This document shows positions 8,917-15,525 of a stretch of 37,862 nucleotides of DNA, one piece after another. The translations under genes and the position numbers were made by a program. The stretch is from an uncultured Bacillota bacterium (GTDB lineage Bacteria; Bacillota_I; Bacilli_A; RF39; UBA660), in the NCBI GenBank assembly GCA_945867665.1, contig CAMBIR010000013.1:1-37862 (forward strand), given 5' to 3'. The notes beneath the pieces were generated by a model. The model was given only the letters and a program-made list of their open reading frames with translations. It made no database searches and had not been told where the DNA came from. The stretch's first letter is position 1. Every line of letters begins with the position of its first letter.

Positions 8917-9171
8917 TTTGTAATTTGGTGGTAATTTGAAGAAGTTGTCAATTGGTACGTTTAAGACTTGACTTAATCTATATAAATTAATAACACTAAT
9001 CCCTTGATTGATTTTATTGCTTTCTAAATTTCCGATTAGGGCAGTAGAAACGTTTAATTTTTCGGCTAATTGTTCTTGAGTCATTTTTTCTTTTTCTAGA
9101 CTATATTTTTGTCGATAGTATTTAACATTTTTTCCAATAATATTGAATAATTCTTCTTCTTTGATAGGCAT
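8902..9171 (-). CDS. XRE-family helix-turn-helix transcriptional regulator
   Basis: An 89-aa protein that is almost entirely a Cro/CI-type HTH domain (about residues 10-75): MTQEQLAEKLNVSTALIGNLE forms the second and third helices, and the VINLYRLSQVLNVPIDNFF end is typical. There is no additional sensor domain, so it is probably a dimeric repressor. Its start is preceded by AGGTGATAAG on the minus strand. It is transcribed away from the lipoprotein/membrane gene pair, and the gap between them carries repeated AATGATA/TATCATT half-sites overlapping a promoter, the usual arrangement for a local repressor that controls its neighbours and perhaps itself. The inducing signal is unknown. The cassette separates metG from tatD, which are usually adjacent, suggesting insertion. 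Confidence 0.85.
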   Translation of the reverse strand: MPIKEEELFNIIGKNVKYYRQKYSLEKEKMTQEQLAEKLNVSTALIGNLESNKINQGISVINLYRLSQVLNVPIDNFFKLPPNYKKNDK

Positions 9172-9227
9172 CTTATCACCTCTAATAATATTTTCCCATT
9201 ATAAAAAATAATTATCCATATATTAAA

Positions 9228-9272
9228 AATGATATTTTATCATTTACAATGATAAAAATGTATGCTATCATT
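9228..9272 (+). promoter_or_regulatory. Promoter overlapped by a repeated palindromic operator
   Basis: Four 7-bp half-sites in alternating orientation: AATGATA (9228-9234), TATCATT (9238-9244), AATGATA (9248-9254), TATCATT (9266-9272). They overlap a promoter for the lipoprotein gene, TTTACA (9243-9248), 17-nt spacer, TATCAT (9266-9271). Bound protein would block RNA polymerase. The XRE product encoded just to the left is the obvious candidate (inference). Confidence 0.6.
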
Positions 9273-9293
9273 ATTGTAGAAAGGAGTAGAATT

Positions 9294-9821
9294 ATGAAAC
9301 ATTTATTAAATTTTGTGTTAGTAGTAGTGGTTTTGCTGGGAATGACTGGTTGTGATAGTGATGTTACTACTAGTAATAAACCATCTGGAAATTCAAATAC
9401 AACCTCTAAAGAGGAAGAATCAAAAAAGGTGTATAATTTAAATGAAGATGTTTATTTAAAAAATTCTTCTGGTGAAGAATATCGTTTGATAATTACTTCT
9501 GTTAGTGAAACTAATGATAGAAATGAATTTTCTGATGTAATTGCTAATAGGGTTGTTTTGATTTCTTATGAGTATGAAAATATTTCTATGGAAGATGATT
9601 TAAATATAAGTAGTCTTAATTTTAAGGTTTATGATAAAGATAATAATTCATTGGAAACTTATCCTGTATCGGTTACTTATTCTGATTCTATTGGAAAAGG
9701 AAGGAAGAGTTCTGGAAGTGTTGCGTATGCTTTAAATAACGATAGTAACTATTTGGAATTAGATTATTATGATAATATTTTTTACTCAAAATCAGATTGT
9801 ATTTTTAAATTAGAATGGTAA
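9294..9821 (+). CDS. Secreted lipoprotein, DUF4352/DUF5067-like
   Basis: 175 aa. The N-terminus is a lipoprotein signal peptide: MKH, a hydrophobic run LLNFVLVVVVLLG, then lipobox LGMTGC with the lipidated Cys at about residue 21. A Ser/Thr/Asn/Lys linker (about 22-50) leads to a beta-rich domain (about 52-175). Its pattern (a strand with ISYEYENIS, then LNFKVYDKDNNSLE, and a closing acidic strand) resembles the immunoglobulin-like DUF4352/DUF5067 lipoproteins, whose function is unknown. ATG at 9294 is chosen because AAGGAG lies 7 nt upstream and the signal peptide begins there. It forms an operon with the next gene (12 bp to the TTG start chosen there). Confidence 0.75.
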   Translation: MKHLLNFVLVVVVLLGMTGCDSDVTTSNKPSGNSNTTSKEEESKKVYNLNEDVYLKNSSGEEYRLIITSVSETNDRNEFSDVIANRVVLISYEYENISMEDDLNISSLNFKVYDKDNNSLETYPVSVTYSDSIGKGRKSSGSVAYALNNDSNYLELDYYDNIFYSKSDCIFKLEW

Positions 9822-9833
9822 GGAGTGAGTGTT

Positions 9834-10190
9834 TTGTTCAAAAATAGAAGTAAAGTTTTATTTGTTTCATCTATTTTAGTATCTTGTTATGTAATTTATC
9901 TAATTATATATTTTGGAGGTACAATTTCTTCTAAAGATTCTAGCGAGGCTTTGGGTGGTGCGTTAGCAACAGCCCTTGTTTCCCCACATATGTTTATGTT
10001 AGGATTAGGTGCTATTTTTTCATGGTTAGGTTTCTTTTTGAAAAAGTCTTGGGCAGCATTAGTAGCGGCAATTTTATATTGCGTTGGTGCATTTTTGTTT
10101 CTTGTTTATGCTATTTTTGTTACTCCTATGATAGTATTGGGCTTTATTGGATATTCTAATCAAAAAAAATTGTGTAAAATAGCGGAATAA
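9834..10190 (+). CDS. Small integral membrane protein of unknown function
   Basis: 118 aa with three or four hydrophobic segments: about residues 8-26, 45-66, 68-88 and 90-108, with a basic C-terminus (NQKKLCKIAE). No catalytic motif is visible. The start is placed at TTG 9834 because AGGAG (9821-9825) ends 8 nt before it; GTG at 9825 overlaps that ribosome site. It sits directly behind the lipoprotein gene and ends in a terminator, so the two should be co-transcribed and under the XRE-flanked operator. It may anchor or export a factor with the lipoprotein, but that is conjecture. Confidence 0.7.
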   Translation: MFKNRSKVLFVSSILVSCYVIYLIIYFGGTISSKDSSEALGGALATALVSPHMFMLGLGAIFSWLGFFLKKSWAALVAAILYCVGAFLFLVYAIFVTPMIVLGFIGYSNQKKLCKIAE

Positions 10191-10197
10191 TTTAGTG

Positions 10198-10238
10198 AAA
10201 ATACTGATAGAGTAATTTTATTCTTTATCAGTATTTTT
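10198..10238 (+). terminator. Terminator of the lipoprotein/membrane operon
   Basis: A 12-bp perfect stem, AAAATACTGATA (10198-10209) with TATCAGTATTTT (10226-10237), followed by T. Confidence 0.8.
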
Positions 10239-10272
10239 GAATTATAACAATTATTCGACAAATATTTCTTTT

Positions 10273-10330
10273 GAAAAGTGTTATTGTAGATTTACAAAAT
10301 AAATGTGTAAATTTTTATGAAACACTTTTC
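10273..10330. repeat. Nested inverted repeat upstream of a promoter
   Basis: Outer arms GAAAAGTGTT (10273-10282) and AACACTTTTC (10321-10330) are perfect complements. Inner arms ATTTACA (10290-10296) and TGTAAAT (10306-10312) are too. It ends 6 bp before the -35 box of the promoter at 10336. It could be a regulator-binding site or a large hairpin. Confidence 0.6.
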
Positions 10331-10335
10331 TTTTA

Positions 10336-10364
10336 TTTACAATAGGGAAATGGTTTGCTATGAT
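10336..10364 (+). promoter_or_regulatory. Promoter of the 55-aa gene and tatD
   Basis: TTTACA (10336-10341), 17-nt spacer, TATGAT (10359-10364). Start expected near 10371. Confidence 0.65.
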
Positions 10365-10412
10365 TGATGTGGAAGTTAAGCAGTTAGTAGTTTAGGAAAG
10401 GAACGAAAGAGG

Positions 10413-10580
10413 ATGCTTAATAAAATTAAAAATCAAGAAAACATAATTATGATATTTTTTGTAGTAACATTGGTATTAGTTGGACTTTATGTTGTTGTAG
10501 ACAGAAATTTAATTGATGTTATTTATTTTTTTGTGTTGTTGTATTATTTTTTTCGATTTTTAATGATTCGTAGAAAGTAG
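10413..10580 (+). CDS. 55-aa membrane peptide, unknown
   Basis: ATG at 10413 to TAG at 10580 gives 55 residues: a basic N-terminus (MLNKIKNQEN), a hydrophobic helix (about 11-29), a short polar turn with VVDRNLID, a second hydrophobic, aromatic-rich helix (about 34-51) and a basic end (MIRRK). It would be a two-helix hairpin in the membrane. A purine-rich AAAGGA sits 10 nt upstream. A promoter lies 50 bp before it, and tatD starts 12 bp after its stop, so it seems to be the first gene of the tatD transcript. No family is recognised. Confidence 0.6.
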   Translation: MLNKIKNQENIIMIFFVVTLVLVGLYVVVDRNLIDVIYFFVLLYYFFRFLMIRRK

Positions 10581-10592
10581 GAGGTTTTGTTG

Positions 10593-11354
10593 ATGTTGGT
10601 GGATACACATTGTCATATTTTTAGGAAATATTTTGATGATATTGATTCTGTTATTGAAAATTGTATTTATCATGGTGTTGATATGATTATTGTAAATGGA
10701 ACGAATCGTCATGATAATGAAGAGGTATTAAAACTTGTTAAAAGATATGATATTGTTTATGGTGCTCTGGGAGTACAGCCAGAGGAGATTAATGATTATA
10801 CAGAGGATAATTTGAGGTTTATTGAGGAGCATATTGATGATGATAAGATTCTTGCTGTTGGTGAGATTGGTCTAGATTATCATTATGAATGTGATAAAGA
10901 ACTTCAAAAGGAATTATTTAAGAAACAACTAGATATTGCTAAGAAACATAATAAACCTGTTATTATTCACAGTAGAGATTGTATTACGGAGACGTATAAT
11001 ATTTTAAAAGAGACAAATGTAAAGGGGATTATGCATTGCTATAGTGGTAGTGTAGAGATGGCTAAAGAATTTGTAAAAATTGGTTTTTTACTTGGGATTG
11101 GAGGCGTTAGTACGTTTAAGAATGCAAGTAAAATTCTTGATGTCATAAAGAATATTCCTTTGGAATATATTGTATTGGAAACAGATGCCCCTTATCTATC
11201 TCCTGAACCATATCGTGGGAAGAGAAATGAACCTTGTAATGTTTCAGTTATCTTGAAGAAAATTTGTGAAGTTAAAGGTATTGATTATAAGGATGCCAGT
11301 GATGTTACAACCCGTAATGTTTTTCTCTTGTTTGACAAACAACTTAAATTATGA
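10593..11354 (+). CDS. tatD: TatD-family metal-dependent deoxyribonuclease
   Basis: A 253-aa TIM-barrel amidohydrolase-superfamily hydrolase of the TatD/YabD type, with 3'-5' DNase activity known in E. coli TatD. Metal-site residues visible: VDTHCH (residues 3-8), GEIGLDYHY (Glu near 90), VIIHSRD (His near 127), MHCYSG (His near 152) and ETDAPYLSP (Asp near 204). Length is usual for the family. AGGAGG (10579-10584) is 8 nt before ATG at 10593; upstream in-frame TTG codons at 10587 and 10590 are too close to it. B. subtilis has the orthologue directly after metS; here a small cassette intervenes. Confidence 0.95.
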   Translation: MLVDTHCHIFRKYFDDIDSVIENCIYHGVDMIIVNGTNRHDNEEVLKLVKRYDIVYGALGVQPEEINDYTEDNLRFIEEHIDDDKILAVGEIGLDYHYECDKELQKELFKKQLDIAKKHNKPVIIHSRDCITETYNILKETNVKGIMHCYSGSVEMAKEFVKIGFLLGIGGVSTFKNASKILDVIKNIPLEYIVLETDAPYLSPEPYRGKRNEPCNVSVILKKICEVKGIDYKDASDVTTRNVFLLFDKQLKL

Positions 11355-11360
11355 TAAAAT
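11332..11360 (+). promoter_or_regulatory. Promoter of the SLT-like surface protein
   Basis: TTGACA (11332-11337), 17-nt spacer, TAAAAT (11355-11360). The -35 box lies inside the last codons of tatD, and the spacer ends on its final stop base. Confidence 0.7.
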
Positions 11361-11396
11361 TATAATTGCCTGAGAAATAAAATAAGAGGTGATTTA

Positions 11397-12095
11397 ATGA
11401 AGAAAATAGTATCTAATGTATTAATTGTGTCTACACAATTGATAGTTGGGGGTCTATTTTTGTTTATGTTATTTTCAAATAAAACTGAAGATAATAGAGT
11501 TGTAGTGGTAGAAAATAATAATTTAGATAAGATGGCTGATGCTGTTTCTGAACTTTTTGAAGTAGACCATGCAGTAAATGTTAATAAGGCTGAAGAGGAT
11601 GCTAAAAAAGAAGAAGAATTAAAATCTGAACAACAAAGAATTGCAGAAGAAGAAAAAAGAAAAGCAGAAGAAGCCGAGGCGGCTAGAGTGGCTCAAGAAG
11701 AAGCTGCACGTAGGGCTCAAGAAGAGGCTGCTGCTAAAAAAGCACAGGAAGAAGAAGCAGCTAGAAGGGCGGCAGCAGCGAGTAATACAAGTGTTGAGGT
11801 GTTACAAGCCTATGCTCATGATTTAGTTATTAATTCTTATGGTTGGACTGAATCTGATTTTATTTCCCTTGTTGCTTTATGGAATGCTGAGTCCGGTTGG
11901 AGAGTTACTGCTAAAAATGCTTTGGGGGCTTACGGTATTCCACAAGCTTATCCAGGTAGCAAGATGGCTAGTGCTGGAAGTGATTGGGAGACTAATGGTG
12001 AAACTCAAATTCGTTGGGGACTAAGTTATATTAGTGGAAGATATGGCACTCCTTCAGCAGCTTGGTTGTTTTTCCAACAAAAAGGTCATTACTAG
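11397..12095 (+). CDS. Exported coiled-coil protein with SLT/lysozyme-like C-terminal domain
   Basis: 232 aa. A signal anchor (about residues 5-27) is followed by a Lys/Glu spacer and a highly charged Ala/Glu/Lys/Arg/Gln coiled coil (about 60-128). A C-terminal domain (about 132-232) reads ALWNAESGW...GAYGIPQAYPGSKMASAG...GLSYISGRYGTPSAAW. This resembles the lysozyme-like fold of aggregation-promoting-factor surface proteins and transglycosylases; the Glu in AESGW is the likely catalytic residue. It is expected to act on peptidoglycan outside the membrane. It occupies the place between tatD and ksgA held in B. subtilis by yabE (another muralytic Rpf/3D protein) and rnmV. GAGGTGA precedes the ATG. 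The coil region is richer in G and C than its surroundings. Confidence 0.8.
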   Translation: MKKIVSNVLIVSTQLIVGGLFLFMLFSNKTEDNRVVVVENNNLDKMADAVSELFEVDHAVNVNKAEEDAKKEEELKSEQQRIAEEEKRKAEEAEAARVAQEEAARRAQEEAAAKKAQEEEAARRAAAASNTSVEVLQAYAHDLVINSYGWTESDFISLVALWNAESGWRVTAKNALGAYGIPQAYPGSKMASAGSDWETNGETQIRWGLSYISGRYGTPSAAWLFFQQKGHY

Positions 12096-12119
12096 GAGTT
12101 TGATATAATTTCTTAGTAG

Positions 12120-12154
12120 ATGGAAAGTATGTTATGTACTTTCTATTTTTTTTT
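12120..12154 (+). terminator. Terminator after the SLT-like gene
   Basis: A 10-bp stem ATGGAAAGTA (12120-12129) with TACTTTCTAT (12137-12146, one G-U pair) around a 7-nt loop, followed by a long T-run. Confidence 0.85.
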
Positions 12155-12191
12155 ATTTTTGGTATAATAGTTAAAGAAATTTGGTGATTTA

Positions 12192-12989
12192 ATGAGTGAT
12201 TTTAAGTTTAAGAAATCTTTAGGACAAAACTTTCTTCAGGATAATAATGTTATCCACAAGATTGTGGATAGTGCTAATCTTGATAAAGATACTTTATTAA
12301 TTGAGATTGGGCCTGGTGGAGGAGCGATTACTAGGTATACTGTTCCTTTATGTGGGCATGCTTTGTTATATGAAGCAGATAGTAGGTTAGAAGAAAATTT
12401 GAATGAACTTTTAAAGGAGAATAATAATTATTCTATTCTTATTGGAGACTTTTTAAAAAGTAATTTAAAGGAAGATATTGTAAAGTATAGTTATTCTAAG
12501 ATTTATGTAGTAGCAAATCTTCCTTACTATATTACAACACCTATTATTATGAAATTTATTGATAATGATATTCTTCCAGATAAAATGGTGGTTATGGTTC
12601 AAAAAGAGGTGGCATCTAGATTATCTGCTTCTATTGGGAGTCGTGATTATGGTTCTTTAACGGTATTTTTGAATTATTATTATGATATTAAAAAACTATT
12701 TGATGTTAGTAGGAATTGCTTTATGCCAAAGCCTAATGTTGATAGTGCAGTCGTTTGTTTTGAATTAAAGAAAGAAAGAGAGAAGGTACTAGATATTTCT
12801 TTATTTAAAAAATTAGTTAGGGATAGTTTTTCTTATAAGAGGAAAACAATTCGTAATAATTTGAAAAGTTATGATTTAAAGATTGTTGAAAGTGTGCTTT
12901 TGAAGCATGGTTTTGATTTAGGAGTAAGAGCAGAGGCTTTGTCTTTAGAGGTTTTTGTTGAAATGGCAAATGCGTTAGTTTTGAAATAA
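12192..12989 (+). CDS. ksgA: 16S rRNA dimethyladenosine transferase KsgA/RsmA
   Basis: A 265-aa SAM-dependent methyltransferase that dimethylates the two adjacent adenosines near the 3' end of 16S rRNA during small-subunit assembly. The N-terminus KKSLGQNFLQD is diagnostic. Motif I is EIGPGGGAITR (near residue 38), and the catalytic NLPYY motif is near residue 112. The C-terminal helical domain (about 185-265) is complete, with the SFSYKRKTIRNNL segment. GGTGAT serves as ribosome site 5 nt before ATG. A TATAAT (12163-12168) lies just upstream. Position between the yabE-like gene and yabG matches Bacillus. Confidence 0.97.
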   Translation: MSDFKFKKSLGQNFLQDNNVIHKIVDSANLDKDTLLIEIGPGGGAITRYTVPLCGHALLYEADSRLEENLNELLKENNNYSILIGDFLKSNLKEDIVKYSYSKIYVVANLPYYITTPIIMKFIDNDILPDKMVVMVQKEVASRLSASIGSRDYGSLTVFLNYYYDIKKLFDVSRNCFMPKPNVDSAVVCFELKKEREKVLDISLFKKLVRDSFSYKRKTIRNNLKSYDLKIVESVLLKHGFDLGVRAEALSLEVFVEMANALVLK

Positions 12990-13048
12990 AATACTTATTT
13001 TTACTTTGATGACTGTTAAAGAAGTTTTAGTAAAGATAAGTATTTTTT
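12988..13048 (+). terminator. Terminator of ksgA
   Basis: An 18-nt arm starting within the ksgA stop (12988-13005) pairs with 13029-13046 with one mismatch, ending in T7. Confidence 0.8.
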
Positions 13049-13102
13049 GTTTATTATTGTTCTTTTTTTTATTATTATTCATATAGTTAGATGGGTGGTT
13101 TT

Positions 13103-13867
13103 ATGATTAGAGTAGGGGATTTTGTTACGAGAAAATCGTATGGGAATGATATTGTTTTTAAGGTTGTTGGAATTGAGGGGAATAATTGTTTTTTGTATGG
13201 TACTTGTATTCGTTTATCAGCGGATAGTCCTATTCAAGATTTAGTTTTGTATGATAAGGAAATTGATGATGATTTTGGGAGTGATTTTAGTGAGTATAAA
13301 TCTCTTGACCGTCATGAATACTTTTATCTTCCTGGAAAAGTGCTTCATATTGATGGGGATTCGGAATTTTTGTCTAAGTGTATGAATTTTTATAAAAGGA
13401 ATCGTATTAAAGCATATGGAGTGTTTTGTTCAGAAGGGGAATTATCTTCAAAGATTGTTTCTTTTTTGGAAAAATATAATCCTGATATTGTGGTGATTAC
13501 TGGTCATGATTCTATGTATAAAAGGGAAAGAGTAAGTGGAAGTTATAAGAATACAACAAATTTTGTGGAGGCGATTCATGAGGCGAGAAAATATGAGAAG
13601 TCTCATGAGAAACTACTGATTATAGCAGGGGCATGTCAATCTAATTATGAGGAATTGATTAAGGCTGGAGCTAATTTTGCTTCTAGTCCTAAAAGAATTA
13701 ATATTCATGCTCTAGATCCTGCTATTGTTGCGAGTTCTTTGGCTTTATCGGATAAAAATAATAATATTGATTTGATTCATATTTTGGAGAAGACGAAATA
13801 TGGAGCTGATGGAATGGGAGGTATTATTACTAAGGGTACAATGTATGTGGGTTATCCTAGAGAATAG
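13103..13867 (+). CDS. yabG: Sporulation-specific protease YabG
   Basis: 254 aa, slightly shorter than the 290-aa B. subtilis protein. YabG processes spore coat proteins and is made in the mother cell under sigma-K in Bacillus. The N-terminus IRVGDFVTRKSYGND and the core GKVLHIDGDSEFLSKCM, VVITGHDS and GACQSNYEELIKAGANFASSP are highly family-like. The catalytic Cys is probably among the conserved ones (GACQS, near 178). ATG at 13103 fits the family start; an upstream in-frame ATG (13091) would add MGGF. The ribosome site GGGTGG is short-spaced. It is separated from veg by 9 bp. Confidence 0.92.
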   Translation: MIRVGDFVTRKSYGNDIVFKVVGIEGNNCFLYGTCIRLSADSPIQDLVLYDKEIDDDFGSDFSEYKSLDRHEYFYLPGKVLHIDGDSEFLSKCMNFYKRNRIKAYGVFCSEGELSSKIVSFLEKYNPDIVVITGHDSMYKRERVSGSYKNTTNFVEAIHEARKYEKSHEKLLIIAGACQSNYEELIKAGANFASSPKRINIHALDPAIVASSLALSDKNNNIDLIHILEKTKYGADGMGGIITKGTMYVGYPRE

Positions 13868-13876
13868 GGGGAATAT

Positions 13877-14092
13877 ATGACAATTGATGCAATTCGTGAT
13901 AATATAACCAGTCATATGGGTAATGAGATTTCCGTTATTCATAATGAGGGAAGAAATCGTATTTTAGAGTATCACGGAAAGGTAGTGGAGGTATATCATA
14001 ATATTTTTATTGTTTTAGATGATGGAGGAAAAAGAAGTTTTAGTTATCATGATGTTTTGACAGAAACTGTAAAAATTTCTTTTAAATCGTAA
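13877..14092 (+). CDS. veg: Veg protein (biofilm regulator family)
   Basis: 71 aa, close to the roughly 86-aa Bacillus Veg. It is a small SH3-like/DUF1021 protein; in B. subtilis Veg stimulates biofilm formation by opposing SinR. Visible conserved core: VIHNEGRNRILEYHGKVVEVYHNIFIVL followed by FSYHDVLT. The start ATG at 13877 has AGGGGGA 5 nt upstream. It lies 9 bp after yabG, the same order as in Bacillus, and is followed by the spoVG promoter. Confidence 0.92.
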   Translation: MTIDAIRDNITSHMGNEISVIHNEGRNRILEYHGKVVEVYHNIFIVLDDGGKRSFSYHDVLTETVKISFKS

Positions 14093-14119
14093 AATAATGG
14101 TAAAGATAACCAAAAAATA

Positions 14120-14148
14120 TTGACAATTTTATTTTACTTTTATAAAAT
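14120..14148 (+). promoter_or_regulatory. Promoter of spoVG
   Basis: TTGACA (14120-14125), 17-nt spacer, TAAAAT (14143-14148): a vegetative sigma-A pattern. In B. subtilis spoVG is read by sigma-H; no sigma-H box is obvious here. Confidence 0.65.
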
Positions 14149-14190
14149 GTAGTTAGAAAGTAACATTTCTAGAAGGAGAGTTGATACATA

Positions 14191-14448
14191 ATGAAGATTA
14201 CTTCAGTTACTGTACACAAGATTGAAAAAGAAAATTCTCGTATGAAAGGAATCGCAGTTGTTACTCTTGATGATTGTTTTGTTGTTAAGGGTATTAGAGT
14301 TATAGATGGCGATAATGGTTTATTCATTGCAATGCCTAGTAAGACTACTGCTACTGGTGAGCATACTGATATAGCACATCCTATTAATAAGGAAACACGT
14401 AAAATGTTTGAAGATGCTATTATTGAAGCTTACAATAACGCTGAATAA
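14191..14448 (+). CDS. spoVG: SpoVG, RNA-binding regulator
   Basis: 85 aa, a nearly full match to the SpoVG family pattern: MKITSVTVHKI, then GIAVVTLDDCFVVKGIRVIDG, FIAMPSK and DIAHPIN. It is a site-specific nucleic-acid-binding protein that affects septation and sporulation in Bacillus and virulence or capsule genes in other Bacillota. AAGGAGAG lies 8 nt before ATG. It has its own promoter and a terminator, so it is monocistronic. Confidence 0.97.
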   Translation: MKITSVTVHKIEKENSRMKGIAVVTLDDCFVVKGIRVIDGDNGLFIAMPSKTTATGEHTDIAHPINKETRKMFEDAIIEAYNNAE

Positions 14449-14457
14449 GAATTTTAT

Positions 14458-14490
14458 GAAACTATTGATATATAATTAGTTTCTTTTTTT
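14458..14490 (+). terminator. Terminator of spoVG
   Basis: GAAACTA (14458-14464) with TAGTTTC (14477-14483), 12-nt loop, then T7. Confidence 0.75.
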
Positions 14491-14578
14491 ATGCCTGATA
14501 GATGTAATTTTATATTTTTTCTTTGATTTATTCATGAATAAAGATAATATTGCATATATCTTATTAGGAGGGACATTT

Positions 14579-14875
14579 ATGGACAAGGTAAAAGAAATGG
14601 AAAGTAGTAGTTTTAATCATGGAATATCTATTGCTGAGAGAAAGAATGTTTTGGTTACAGGGGTAAAGAAGATTGAGAGTTTTGATAAGGAAGAATTTTT
14701 AATGGATACTACTTTAGGTTTTTTAACGATTAAGGGAAATGGATTAGAGATTATAAAGTTGGATACTTATCAAGGAAATGTTACAATTAAGGGAACTGTT
14801 GATAGTATTAATTATACGGCTGGTGATAACAAAAAGAAATCAGAGGAAAGTTTTCTTTCTAAGTTATTTAAGTAA
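14579..14875 (+). CDS. yabP: Sporulation protein YabP
   Basis: 98 aa, matching B. subtilis YabP (100 aa), a YabP/YqfC-family protein of spore cortex or coat assembly. The core is beta-rich with RKNVLVTGVKKIESFDKEEF, FLMDTTLGFLTIKG and DTYQGNVTIKGTVDSINYT, followed by a lysine-rich tail. ATG at 14579 is supported by AGGAGGG 6 nt upstream; an in-frame ATG at 14534 would add 15 unrelated residues. Its stop overlaps the yabQ start (TAATG), showing translational coupling and the usual yabP-yabQ operon. Confidence 0.9.
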   Translation: MDKVKEMESSSFNHGISIAERKNVLVTGVKKIESFDKEEFLMDTTLGFLTIKGNGLEIIKLDTYQGNVTIKGTVDSINYTAGDNKKKSEESFLSKLFK

Positions 14876-15153
14876 TGGTTTTAAAGGTGCAAATTATTTC
14901 TTTGGTGGTTTCTTTTTGTTATGGGATATTTTTTTATTTGTTGTTAGAGTTAAATTCTAGATTTTTATATTCTTCTAATATTATGATAAAAGTCATTTGT
15001 TCTTTTTTGTTTGTAATGTTTCATACTTTGTTGTATTTTTTGATTTTAATGAGAATTAATTATGGTTATATTCATTTTTATTTCTTTTTATGTATTATTT
15101 TGGGGTATATTTTGTGTAAAGTGGTTTATAAAAAAATTGTAAAGAAAGTGTGA
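14875..15153 (+). CDS. yabQ: Spore cortex protein YabQ-like membrane protein
   Basis: 92 aa with three hydrophobic segments (about residues 5-22, 30-55 and 62-82) and a Lys-rich C-terminus. B. subtilis YabQ is about 211 aa; this is just the conserved membrane portion, a short form seen in many Clostridia. YabQ is required for spore cortex formation. Identity rests mainly on size, topology and the invariant yabP-yabQ-divIC order. Its first ATG overlaps the yabP stop by one base. Confidence 0.75.
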   Translation: MVLKVQIISLVVSFCYGIFFYLLLELNSRFLYSSNIMIKVICSFLFVMFHTLLYFLILMRINYGYIHFYFFLCIILGYILCKVVYKKIVKKV

Positions 15154-15165
15154 ATGTGCTATAAT
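15137..15165 (+). promoter_or_regulatory. Promoter of divIC
   Basis: TTGTAA (15137-15142), 17-nt spacer, TATAAT (15160-15165). It overlaps the last codons of yabQ, so divIC can be made in vegetative cells apart from the sporulation genes. Confidence 0.7.
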
Positions 15166-15191
15166 CATTTTAAGATAAGTAGGTGATAAGT

Positions 15192-15491
15192 ATGAAGAAA
15201 AGAAGAAAATATACTGTTAAGACAAAGGGAAGAATGTTTATTATTATTCTTTTTTTTGGTGCTATTATTGCTACTTTGGGGTATACTTTTTTTCTTGATT
15301 TAGGGCGTATTCATGAGATGAAGATGGAAGAAAGGAAATTAAATCAAGAGAAAAGCAAATTATTTGATGAGGAAGAGACAATACAGGCTGATATTAAACG
15401 GCTGTCTGATCCTGATTATATTGCTAGGTATGTTCGTGAGAAGTATATGTATTCTAAAGAAGGGGAGTTAATTTTAAGGATTAAAGAGTAA
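15192..15491 (+). CDS. divIC: Cell division protein DivIC (FtsB family)
   Basis: 99 aa: a basic cytoplasmic tail (1-17), one membrane helix (about 18-38) and an extracytoplasmic coiled coil (about 42-75) ending in the conserved DPDYIARYVREKYMYSKEGE. It would sit in the divisome with FtsL and DivIB/FtsQ. ATG at 15192 is preceded by AGGTGAT; GTG at 15183 overlaps that site. Order yabP-yabQ-divIC is conserved. The convergent ftsH gene ends in the shared terminator 17 bp on. Confidence 0.93.
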   Translation: MKKRRKYTVKTKGRMFIIILFFGAIIATLGYTFFLDLGRIHEMKMEERKLNQEKSKLFDEEETIQADIKRLSDPDYIARYVREKYMYSKEGELILRIKE

Positions 15492-15492
15492 A

Positions 15493-15525
15493 AAAACTGG
15501 TAAGGTGTTATTCCTTATCAGTTTT
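15493..15525. terminator. Bidirectional terminator, divIC / ftsH
   Basis: A 13-bp stem (15493-15505 with 15513-15525, one G-T pair) with loop TGTTATT. The ftsH stop codon lies in the loop and the stem covers its final codons. Confidence 0.8.

Noticed and set aside
14778..14960. Plus-strand frame of 60 codons across yabP and yabQ
   Set aside because: Overlaps two conserved genes in another frame and lacks a start site.
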